A stretch of 10,864 nucleotides of DNA from Phoronis ovalis. Taxonomy: Eukaryota > Phoronida > Phoronidae. The position numbers were made by a program, and so were the translations under genes. The stretch spans positions 4,509 through 15,372 of the forward strand of contig JAOXYB010110047.1 in the NCBI GenBank assembly GCA_028565635.1, given 5' to 3'. Shown here in pieces: positions 1-7,420 of this stretch (position 1 is its first letter; every line of letters starts with the position of its first letter). Below the pieces are notes generated by a model, which made no database searches, was not told the origin of the DNA, and saw nothing but the letters and a program-made list of their open reading frames with translations.

Positions 1-1930
1 TTTTCTGAATATCTCCTGACCGCTGAGGTTTTCTGGAAATATTTATATAAAATTGACCATTGCCATTTGCGTTGGCGTTGGCGTTGGATAAATATGTTTA
101 CACGTAGTTACAATAGATTCCGAGAATTTTAATTTCTGGCAATTAACAAATTAATAACATAATTATCTTTATAATCATTATAAATTGGCTTGAAAGCGAA
201 AGTAGATTAAACGAAATCTCGCTGTTAAGCTCTACATTCACTGCAGTACAAGAGATTAGCTACAGGTTGTTTTTCGAACGTGACCTTAGATGATAAAGTT
301 TGAGCTTGTTATTTTCCATTTAAGGCACTTAGAGCATAATTGAAAGAAATTAACATATAAAACTGAAACAAAACCTTTTGATTTCCACTAGAACTGTACT
401 ATTACCAGCACCACTTTCAATCCTTTATAAGACTGTAATGAGCATTGTAAGCTAAATCCTAATTTCTTTTAAATACTAATATATTCAGATTACCAATGAT
501 TATTGCACATTTCTAAAAATGTATACTTTCCCTGGCTTAAAGGAAAGTGTCCATAGCTTTTTTAAAAATAAAATAGATGCAAACAAACAATCGAGTTGAT
601 GTTTTTTGAATTTCTAGTAAGTTTTCTCTACGCATGCGTGTATGATTATATGAATGCACTATAGAGTACAACACGATTCATCACGCTTTAATGTTGTTGT
701 GATATAGTACAACCATTTCGATATATAGTGATTTTAAATATTTTCTGTGCATATACATAACTTTTAAGTTTTAGTGTTTGATTTGAGATTGAATGTTGAT
801 TTATATTTTTTCATTTAGCATGGGAACTTTATGTTAAAGGGGTGTTTAATATGATGAGAGTGTATTTAGAAAATGTACTTTGTATTTGTATATGCATAAA
901 TGTGTTATGTTCGATTCGAAACAATAAGTGATATGAACCAAATGCACTTAATTACCATCACTAGGTATATCATTTTAAAACATAATTAATTAATTGCGGG
1001 TTTTTAGGTTTGTTTCCGCTAGAGAAGCTGATAAGAACTGATAAGCAGCGTTTTTTTACAAAAGTGGTTTAACAAAATTTGTTTTGATTTAAAATGAAAC
1101 AACATCTTTGACACTTTCTAAAATTAAGATATTTAGAAGTGTTGCTAATCCGGTACTCCACGTATTTTTCGGATAGCCCAGTAGCTATTTTGTATGGTGT
1201 GCAAAAATTACATTCTTTCCTTGACAATTAGTTATTTACATTTACAAAGATTAGTTTCTCAACTCCTTACTGGTCCCAATATATGCACTGAAGCAAAATC
1301 CAAAATGGTAGAATAGCTGTACGACTAGAGGTGAGTCTACAATTATAAGCCTACCCGGCATGTCATAAACATCATCAATTACGTTTTATGTTCAACTAAT
1401 ATTTTAACTTTAATTTAACCTCTTACGAAAGGTACTAAGTTCAAGTTCGAAAAAAGACTGAACATAGCGATTTTTTACGCATGTGTTTGTTTGTATGCGT
1501 CAAAATAAAGACTTTAAATAAAATATTGCACATTTACCAACTTATCTCGGTCAGGCTTGGGGTGGTCATTGACCCTGAAAATCAAACAGTGTTAACATTC
1601 ATTCATGTATTTAAATAAAAACAAAGCAATATATTTCAACACAATTGCTAATACTTGTAATAAATCATTGTAACCCGTACATAAAAACATACGTTGTTTT
1701 GGTCGCCTGTAGTTTGTGTCAGTCTAAAACTAAAGATTCCCGATCCGCCACCTTTGACTGTGTGTGTGTAAGGTATGCCTTTTGTATAATCAATTAAAAT
1801 ATTCATTTTCATTACATTTGACTCTGAATACTATTTTCATTGATTGTGCCCTAATCTAATATTTTCAATGCAAAAACTTATTTATTTGAGTGCTTAACCC
1901 GTAGTTTTAGGCCCTCTGTGTGCACTTTGT
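1..1930. other. gene-free AT-rich stretch
   Basis: No exon, RNA gene or transposon could be supported here on either strand. Small landmarks are a 6-bp tandem repeat at 69-87, the 10-bp palindrome ACGCATGCGT at 630-639, a short inverted repeat (ACGCAT at 1477-1482 and ATGCGT at 1495-1500, 12-base loop) and a short TG run at 1759-1769. A minus-strand frame at 1069-1227 stays open for 52 codons with two Cys clusters but has no ATG and no good acceptor. It was not called. Confidence 0.5.
69..87. repeat. hexanucleotide microsatellite (GCGTTG)x3
   Basis: Three perfect tandem copies of GCGTTG plus one extra G are read directly from the sequence. The GC-rich unit stands out in an AT-rich background. 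No function is implied. Confidence 0.85.
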
Positions 1931-1940
1931 TATCTTTGCT

Positions 1941-1948
1941 GATTGGTT
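1941..1948 (-). promoter_or_regulatory. possible CCAAT box upstream of the first exon cluster
   Basis: GATTGGTT, preceded by GCT, matches an inverted CCAAT box of the NF-Y type. It lies about 160 bases before the ATG at 2104. The motif is short and common by chance. It is noted only because a start exon with a strong donor follows. No clear TATA box was identified. Confidence 0.2.
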
Positions 1949-2103
1949 CTAATGTAGCTACCAGGTGGCAATAGTGACAGCTTGATTGTACTTTGTGGTT
2001 CTGTACTAGTTATATCACTTTCATTGAGGTTAATAGGCAGTTTCGAGTCAATTATTGCTGTAGCGTGTCGAGACGGATTGAAAAGTTATAATGTGTTTGT
2101 CAG

Positions 2104-2145
2104 ATGGTCGCAATCAGTCGTTGTATAATACTGCTGTATATTCTG
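2104..2145 (+). CDS. candidate first coding exon with signal-peptide-like sequence
   Basis: An ATG opens 14 codons reading MVAISRCIILLYIL, which end exactly at the strong donor CTG|GTAAGT (GT at 2146). The peptide has a basic residue followed by a run of hydrophobic residues, as in the start of a signal peptide or membrane anchor. The exon ends in phase 0. The acceptor before 2514 also opens its exon in phase 0, so the two can be joined across a 368-base intron without breaking the frame. If joined, the product would enter the secretory pathway. Start, donor and phase are seen; the splice and the secretion are inferred. A 14-codon frame can arise by chance, so the call rests on the donor and the phase match. 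Confidence 0.4.
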
Positions 2146-2194
2146 GTAAGTGCTGTCATTGTGTAATTAATGTTCTGTTACTGTACAACTAACT

Positions 2195-2230
2195 GGGTAG
2201 TGGTTAGCACGTGAGCCTATCGTATACAAG
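2195..2230 (+). repeat. tRNA-like A-box fragment, possible SINE remnant
   Basis: The run GGTAGTGGTTAGCACG followed by GAGCCTATCG resembles the D-arm and A-box half of a tRNA, the typical 5' head of tRNA-derived SINEs in animals. A B-box (GGTTCGAATCC type) is expected about 30-40 bases downstream but is absent; the sequence turns AT-rich after 2230. This is therefore a truncated relic and not a tRNA gene. It sits in the putative intron between the exons at 2104 and 2514. The resemblance is by eye only. Confidence 0.4.
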
Positions 2231-2513
2231 TTTAATATGATAGTGTTGCTAAAAATAATGAAAACAAAATATATTTTGCATAACATTTATACAAACGGAG
2301 CACCAAAAGGCATAAAAACTTAAAGAAGCGTAAACTATCAATAGAAATTATCACTCTAAATAGAGAAATGTATTTTTTTCTTGTTGAAGCCTTCAAACAA
2401 ATATGTTCTTGACAAGCAGAAGAATCTGAACACCTAGATATTGTTTCACCAGCATATATGCACAGAAACATGCAATATTTAGCACTAAATTCAAATATAA
2501 TGACATTCTTCAG

Positions 2514-2691
2514 AATCATGCCTATATAACGTCACGTGATGCCATCAATCTCCTATTTCTTCAAACTCGGTCACCGGAAATGGTAACTGGGTCACAAGAA
2601 GCGGACGCTGATTGGACAAATTATACATGTAAACAAATAACAGAAGCCGAATTTCGAAAATGTCGACTGGGCAATTTCATGCATGTGAATG
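2514..2691 (+). CDS. internal coding exon, unknown family, probably extracellular
   Basis: This is the best coding segment in the window. It lies between the acceptor ATTCTTCAG (AG at 2512-2513) and the donor G|GTATGT (GT at 2692-2693). It is open for 59 codons in phase 0 and leaves one base. The same frame is open from 2430. GC and CpG content are visibly higher than in the surroundings, and codons are well mixed. The peptide begins NHAYITSRDAINLLFLQ, has an acidic stretch with Trp near residues 29-34, an N-glycosylation sequon NYT at 36-38, and Cys at 39 and 50. It ends GNFMHVN. The sequon and Cys fit a secreted product, in line with the exon at 2104. The family is not recognised. The paralogous exon at 9114-9229 is 62 bases shorter. 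Confidence 0.6.
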
Positions 2692-3031
2692 GTATGTTAC
2701 ATCAATTAAAACGAACTCAAACTTTATAAATCAAACAAAGAGATGCTTGCTTATCCTATTGTAGGACCATGAAAGCTCGTCACCAGTAGTTACCTAGACC
2801 TTGGAATGTTTTACTAAATTCGGAATTGTTTCCGGGTATAAATTGCTAGTATAGTGCAGAGTGTGTTAACTAGACCAGATTTTTTTAAGAGCAGGCACAG
2901 GCATTTATCGTAACTGCAACAAAAACAGTATAAACTAAGGTATTCCAGGGGTAGCTTAATCAGCGAGAAGTACATACTGTTGCGTCTGTTACTTCTTTCG
3001 AATGTTTTAATTTATGTTTTTCTTTTCAAAG

Positions 3032-3090
3032 GCGATATAGTACGCAGTGACACTCTCGCGGACACATGCCATTTGTATTCGAGCTTATGA
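3032..3090 (+). CDS. candidate third exon with stop
   Basis: A strong pyrimidine tract (TTTTTCTTTTCAAAG, AG at 3030-3031) precedes a locally GC-rich stretch. The exon at 2514-2691 leaves one base, and here two bases complete a Gly codon. The frame then reads DIVRSDTLADTCHLYSSL and stops at TGA 3088-3090. With exons 2104 and 2514 this gives a 92-residue product with Cys at 7, 53, 64 and 86. An ATTAAA at 3102-3107 could be the poly(A) signal. Alternatively, a weak GT at 3075 would end the exon in phase 2 and join it in frame to the exon at 3272. The acceptor and phase are seen; the exon itself is not proven. Confidence 0.28.
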
Positions 3091-3101
3091 TGCATCTTGA
3101 G

Positions 3102-3107
3102 ATTAAA
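3102..3107 (+). terminator. possible poly(A) signal ATTAAA
   Basis: ATTAAA, the commonest variant of AATAAA, lies 12 bases after the TGA at 3088-3090. It fits a transcript ending after the candidate third exon. It is a short motif in AT-rich DNA and weak by itself. Confidence 0.18.
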
Positions 3108-3271
3108 ATCATACAAAAACTTAGTAATTACGTCTTGCAATTTTAAAGTTTACACGAAAATGTAAAAAAATACTCTTAAAATTCTAATATAAGAATACAA
3201 TGTATGACACATTTTTCACATTCACTGAACCTATACGTTTACGTCCGTTGACTATGTTCCTTTATTTACAG

Positions 3272-3359
3272 CTGTAGCAATAATTACTCGATTGAAAAGG
3301 GCATCCTAAAAGTGAGGTTAGCTGATGTGTTCCACGATATAAACATTAATGAATTATAA
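3272..3359 (+). CDS. candidate exon conserved in the outer paralogue
   Basis: The exon follows the acceptor TTTATTTACAG (AG at 3270-3271). One base completes a codon, then 28 codons run to TAA at 3357-3359, ending HDININEL. The paralogous segment 9755-9842 has the same acceptor position, the same length of 88 bases with no indel, the same open frame and the same final NEL-stop; 12 of 28 residues agree. Differences by codon position are about 12, 8 and 7, so there is no third-position excess. That argues against strong purifying selection. The exon needs a phase-2 donor, while 2514-2691 ends in phase 1; a mini-exon 3032-3074 would repair the phase. A GTGAGG donor at 3312 could instead lead, in phase 0, to the exon at 3579. 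Confidence 0.35.
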
Positions 3360-3578
3360 AAGAAGAATTTAGCCGTTGAGCTGATCGATATGAACTATGC
3401 TTTTGGAAAAAAAATATCTGATAAGAAAGTATACATGAAGCTGAATGGTTGATAAAATCTATTTAACTAATGTATAATACCAAGATATGCATATCTGGTG
3501 GCCCTCTGAAACAATAGACATGATGCGAATCCTCGTGATTGTATGCGACCCAGGGTATTGCTTGTACTGTCTTATTAG

Positions 3579-3734
3579 GAAGTAACTGCTATGAGGATGT
3601 TAAAAGGCAAATGTAATCTAAATTGCAAAGATAATCAAATGGAATCGGAGGATGAGGTTAGCAATGAGGATGAAAAAGAAAACTTGTACAAAGTTGGGAG
3701 CAAGAATGATGTAATATGTAAAGTCAACACCTAG
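3579..3734 (+). CDS. candidate terminal exon with acidic tail
   Basis: The acceptor TACTGTCTTATTAG (AG at 3577-3578) is followed by 51 open codons and TAG at 3732-3734, in phase 0. The peptide starts EVTAMRMLKGKCNLNC and has a strongly acidic middle, ESEDEVSNEDEKEN, at about residues 22-35. Charge-rich segments like this are unusual for random AT-rich DNA. It could join the alternative donor AAAA|GTGAGG at 3312, also phase 0, as the last exon of the first cluster. A minus-strand hydrophobic frame (3618-3854) overlaps it and is treated as its shadow. It ends 86 bases before the tandem duplication. The family is not recognised. Confidence 0.3.
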   Translation, partial: EVTAMRMLKGKCNLNCKDNQMESEDEVSNEDEKENLYKVGSKNDVICKVNT

Positions 3735-4577
3735 GATTAACAGTAGCAGAATATTATTGCCATCGTAACTCTTATTTCGTCCCGAATCGGTTAACTTGTG
3801 CCAAAGTAATAACCTATAAACATTGCAAAATAATAATACAGTGAGTAACAACACGTTTCAGTAAGACTTATCAAGGTCTGATTCAAAATAGCCTAGTACA
3901 ACAATTTACAACAATTTATGAACTAAATACCGACAAAGGCTGATACAGGACTTTGATATATCACAAATAAATGAGTCCATTGCTTACGGAAATATCCAAC
4001 CATGTACATCTAATAAGTTCCCAAAAGAATAATGCAAAGAAAAAATAAGATCAAGACGGTAAATAAGGTATAACGTGCCAAACACAAGTGAAAGAAGCTA
4101 TTATTACATGTTTTTGTTGTATTAAATGATACATTTATTTTACACTATTACATATTTAATTTATTTAAATTGCATTAAATAAGACTTGCTCATATATACT
4201 TGCATACTTGTACTAAATTACATTGAAACAATGTTTGTGATTGTAATTCCAAAAAAAAAATTAAACGTTTTCTTAATTTTGTTTCGTTAGTATAATTAGT
4301 TTTGATGATTTAACAAACATGAATCAAACATATGGTTTTTCAAGCTTTAACCATTAACACAACACTTGTAAACTTAGTTCAAACAGAGCATAGTGAATGC
4401 ATTAGTGTGCACGACATATCTTAAGCTGTTTTTTATATATTGTACAAATGTTTACAAGTTTTAGCATCTTAGCATTGCGGCGTATACACTGCTAGCTTTA
4501 AAGTATAATTGTTTGTATTGTTGATTTAAGTTGATAACACATTTCCTATTAATTTTCAATGATATAGTGCCGTTCAG

Positions 4578-4715
4578 ATGTGGCTGTCGTTTTGTCCTCC
4601 TACTGAAGAGGAGTCAAACATGGAGTGGCACAAACGCCAGGTTCAAATGAGAATGACAGCAGAAAACAGGGACATGGACTTTCCTCCTTTTGACATGCTG
4701 GAACTATGTGCTTGA
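4578..4715 (+). CDS. exon-like segment X in copy A, intact
   Basis: Starting at ATG 4578, 45 codons run to TGA 4713-4715. The stretch is clearly richer in GC than its flanks. The peptide has a Pro and acidic patch after MWLSFCPPTEEESNMEW, a basic and Met-rich middle, and ends FPPFDMLELCA. A CAG directly before the ATG could be an acceptor, though its pyrimidine tract is poor. If it is one, the segment opens in phase 0. The copy in B is broken. There is no recognised domain. It may be an exon of a small gene or a relic that happens to stay open. Confidence 0.33.
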   Translation: MWLSFCPPTEEESNMEWHKRQVQMRMTAENRDMDFPPFDMLELCA

Positions 4716-4781
4716 CGATATAGTAATACAAATAACATATATTCCAATTTATTTCTGGTTTATATTTGTTTTCTATATCAA

Positions 4782-4889
4782 GAACACGGAACGAAATGTC
4801 ATGAGGCTAACATAAAGTTACAAAGACTAAGTTTCAAATACAAACTTGTTTCCTTGAGCTCATGGACATATAATGCAAGATATGTGTAA
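4782..4889 (+). pseudogene. exon-like segment Y in copy A, interrupted
   Basis: This is the counterpart of 6484-6651. It follows a pyrimidine-rich tract, but the CAG acceptor of copy B reads CAAG here, moving the AG by one base. The aligned frame starts EHGTKCHEA and meets TAA at 4887-4889, where copy B has CAA (Gln). Further on, copy A lacks 8 bases relative to B. The segment therefore looks disabled if Y is a real exon. Confidence 0.4.
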
Positions 4890-6255
4890 AGAAGTCATAG
4901 TAAAACTAATATTAAATATGACTACGGTGTACCTAATTTAATAAAATTCATTTTTTGATAACATGAATAATACTTTATATTTTCTAAAGGTCAATATGGT
5001 GATAAACATTGATGATAGCATGAAACTTGTTGGAAGATACTCTCACATATAAACGGTATGTAGTAGACTGTAATTATACACCTGTTGTAAGAACAACTAA
5101 TTCCTTATTTTACGCTTTAGGTAAAATGCTCATTTACGCATTTACGGCTTCCTAAGAAATGTTTATTGAGGTTGACGATATATCGAATTAATTCTATTAA
5201 TAACTGTACAATGATAATCATTGAAAAATGAACAAAAAACTTGCTCTCTTTAGCGAACTTGGTTTCTGTTACACATATTTACTGTTATGGGTAATTTTTA
5301 TTTTTAAACTGAATGTTGTACCAAATTATTAGTTTAATTTCGAGAATTTGCTTTACTATTGAAATAGAAATGAAAAAGCAGCAATGTTCTAACAGTTCCT
5401 AAAAAGCCACCTCGCTTATGTGACAGCCTTAAAAGTCAGCATGAGAGTACAGTCCTATTTCTATAATGGTAGTCATTGCAGCAAAGAAGTTATTAATACC
5501 CCTAACTCGCACGTTCATCCGCCCGGATTGTTTTGTTTGTATTGTTACACTGGGGTCAGCTGGTAGACATTGCAAAATAAGAATACAGTGAGTAACAACA
5601 CGTTTTAATAAGATTTATCAAGGTCTGATTTAAAATAGCCTAGCACAGCTATTTAAAGAAATTTACGAACTAAATACCGACAAAGGCTGATACAGTACTT
5701 TGATATATCACAAAGAAATTAGTCCATTGCTTACGGAAATATCCAACTCTGTAAATCTAATAAGTCCCCAAAAGAATAATGTACGGTATATAAGGTATAA
5801 CTTGCCAAACACAAGTGAAAGAAGCTATTATTACATGTTTTTGTTGTATTAAATGATACATTTATTTTGCACTGCTACATATTTAATTTATTTGAATTAC
5901 ATTAAATAAGACTTGGTCATATATACTTGCATGCTTATACTAAGTTGCATTGAAACAATGTTTGTGATTGTAGTGTTGTTTCGTTAGTATAATTAGTTTT
6001 GATGTTCTAACAAAACATGACTCAAACATATGGTTTTTCAAGTTAACTTGTGAACTTAGTTCAATCAGAGCATGGTAAATACATTAGTGTGCACAACATA
6101 TCTTAAGCTTCGCTTGTTTGTACAACTGTTTACAAGTATTAGCATCTTAGCACTACGGCGTATACAATGCTTGCTTTAAAGTATAATTGTTTGTATTGTT
6201 GATTTAAGTTGATAACACATTGGCTATTCAACTCCAATGATATAGTGCTAAGCTG

Positions 6256-6418
6256 ATGTGGCTATCAAGTTTGCTTTCGTTTTGTTCTCCTACTGACAAG
6301 AGCACAAACATGGCATGGCCCAAACCCTAGGTTCATATGAGAATTGTATTCTGGTATATAACAGTAGAAAACAAGGACATGAACATTCTTCCTTTGGTAT
6401 GAGACATCTAGTGCTTGA
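6256..6418 (+). pseudogene. exon-like segment X in copy B, broken
   Basis: This is the counterpart of 4578-4715. The ATG and first codons remain and a 12-base in-frame insertion follows. TAG at 6328-6330 then stops the frame after 24 codons. A second insertion, near the equivalent of the Met-rich middle, shifts the frame again. The CAG before the ATG is also lost (AAGCTG). If X was coding in the ancestor, this copy is dead. Confidence 0.45.
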
Positions 6419-6483
6419 TGATCGGTATTGCAAGTAAGATAAATTCCTATTTATTTCTGGTTTATATTTGTTTTCTACATCAG

Positions 6484-6651
6484 GAACACGGAACGAAATG
6501 TCATGAAGCTATCATACAATTACAAAGACTAACTTTCAAATACAAATTTGTGTCATCCAGCTCATGGACATATAATGCAAGATATGTGCAAAGAAGTCAC
6601 AGTAAAACTAATATTAAATATGCCAGATTGACGACTGTTTACCTAATTTAA
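6484..6651 (+). CDS. exon-like segment Y in copy B, intact
   Basis: A textbook acceptor (TATTTGTTTTCTACATCAG, AG at 6482-6483) is followed by 55 open codons and TAA at 6649-6651. The peptide begins EHGTKCHEAIIQLQRL, is basic, and has a Ser-rich patch before WTYNARY. An upstream ATG at 6415 in the same frame would give 78 residues, but the acceptor lies inside that frame, so splicing seems likelier. Against copy A, about three of eleven codon differences are silent, which gives no sign of constraint. The family is not recognised. Confidence 0.33.
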   Translation, partial: EHGTKCHEAIIQLQRLTFKYKFVSSSSWTYNARYVQRSHSKTNIKYARLTTVYLI

Positions 6652-7350
6652 CAAAATTTAGTTTCTTGATGACATTAATGATACATTATATTTTCTAAAG
6701 GTTCATATGGTGATAAACATTGATGATAGCATGAAACTTGTTGGAAGATACTCTCACATATGTATGGGTTTTAGTAGACGGTAATTATACCCAATCCTAT
6801 ACCTGTAAGAACAACTTATTTTTTATTCCTTATTTTACACTAAAAGGTTCATTTACTGTTTCATAACAAATGTTTATTGAGTTTGTCGTTATATTGAATG
6901 AAAGCTGTTAAAAAATGTACAATGATAATCAAAAATGAACAACAGACTTACTCTCTTTAGCTAACTTGACTCCTGTTACACATTTTTACTGTTATGGGGT
7001 AATTTTAATTTTTAAGCAGAATTATGCACCAACATTATTAGTTTAATTTCGAGAAGTTATTTTACTATTGAAATATAAATGAAAATGTGACAATGTTTTA
7101 ATAGTTCTTAAAAATCACCTCGCATATGTGACAGCCTTCTATCTGTAGAAAGGCAAAAGACAGCATGAGAGTATACTCCTATTTCTATCATGGTATTCAT
7201 TACAACGAAGAAATAATTTATATCCCTAACTCGCACGTTCCACCGTCCGGATTGTTTTGTTTGTATTGTTACACTGAGGTCAGCTGGAAGACCAGTTGAT
7301 CAGTACCGTGTAGCTCCTCTAGAGCTCTATAACAGATTAAAGAAGATAAA

Positions 7351-7420
7351 ATGGCAGATTGGGAATTTATTGCCCTTACGTTTAATACTGTAGCAACTAT
7401 GTCATCTGTTATAGACATCA
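7351..7420 (+). CDS. candidate first coding exon beyond the duplication
   Basis: ATG 7351 has a favourable context (AAAATGG) and opens 23 codons plus one base, starting MADWEFIALTFNTVATMS, up to the donor ATCA|GTAAGA (GT at 7421). Unspliced, the frame would stop at TAG shortly after. The exon starts 58 bases past the end of copy B and was not copied with it. No partner exon in the required phase was found downstream; an AG at 7702-7703 leads straight to a stop. The start and donor are seen; the gene is inferred. Confidence 0.27.

Larger units (their letters stand above)
2475..3465 (+). repeat. outer direct repeat, copy 1 (diverged duplicate of 9068-9905)
   Basis: This segment aligns collinearly, with many gaps, to 9068-9905. 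Anchors include TAATGACAT before a CAG acceptor, TCACGTGA, GCCGAA before a GT donor, GACCATG-AAGCTC in the intron, ACAAT-TATGACAC, and AATGAATTATAA at the end of an 88-base exon. Similarity covers both exons and the intron, so this is a duplicated genomic segment and not a processed copy. The exact limits are uncertain because the ends fade out. Confidence 0.65.
3821..5567 (+). repeat. tandem duplication, copy A (1747 bp)
   Basis: Copy A starts at CATTGCAAAATAATAATACAG and ends at GTCAGCTGGTAGA. It is followed immediately by copy B, which restarts with CATTGCAAAATAAGAATACAG at 5568. The two are collinear throughout, with scattered substitutions (about 9% over one 140-base stretch compared by eye) and many indels. 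Copy A carries an extra poly(A)-containing stretch of roughly 30 bases near 4250-4280 that is absent from B. Exon-like segments X (4578-4715) and Y (4782-4889) lie inside. No transposase was found. Confidence 0.9.
5568..7292 (+). repeat. tandem duplication, copy B (1725 bp)
   Basis: Copy B matches copy A from its first base to the end motif GTCAGCTGGAAGAC. The sequence before A reads ATAAAC|ATTG, the sequence after B reads AGAC|CAGTTG, and the A/B junction reads AGAC|ATTG, so the two breakpoints share only AC. That suggests end joining and not recombination between long repeats. B lacks stretches of roughly 20-35 bases present in A near 4035-4060 and 4250-4280. It carries a 12-base insertion (about 6265-6276) inside segment X. 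Confidence 0.9.

Noticed and set aside
908-922. B-box-like GTTCGATTC, possible tRNA
   Set aside because: No A-box or cloverleaf can be formed upstream at tRNA spacing.
1069-1227. 52-codon minus-strand frame with CxxC and CxxCC
   Set aside because: There is no start codon, no good acceptor and no recognised zinc-finger spacing. Chance is likely.
2232-2519. 95-codon minus-strand frame
   Set aside because: No family features or convincing splice sites. It abuts the exon on the other strand, and its length is within chance for this base composition.
2529-2622. Promoter-like cluster: TCACGTGA E-box, CACCGGAAAT ETS-like site, CTGATTGG CCAAT-like site, followed by an ATG at 2660
   Set aside because: All these motifs lie inside the 59-codon open frame of exon 2514-2691 and are explained by its codons. 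The ATG at 2660 is in another frame.
2514-2691. Resemblance of the exon peptide to a guanylate-kinase-like pattern (TR-P, Tyr, EF, G-F spacing)
   Set aside because: The match is a loose spacing similarity from memory, the exon lacks the conserved YGT region, and a signal-peptide-like upstream exon does not fit a cytosolic kinase.
3618-3854. 78-codon hydrophobic minus-strand frame, membrane-protein-like
   Set aside because: It is antisense to the acidic candidate exon, and acidic codons read in reverse give hydrophobic ones. It also runs across the start of the tandem unit.
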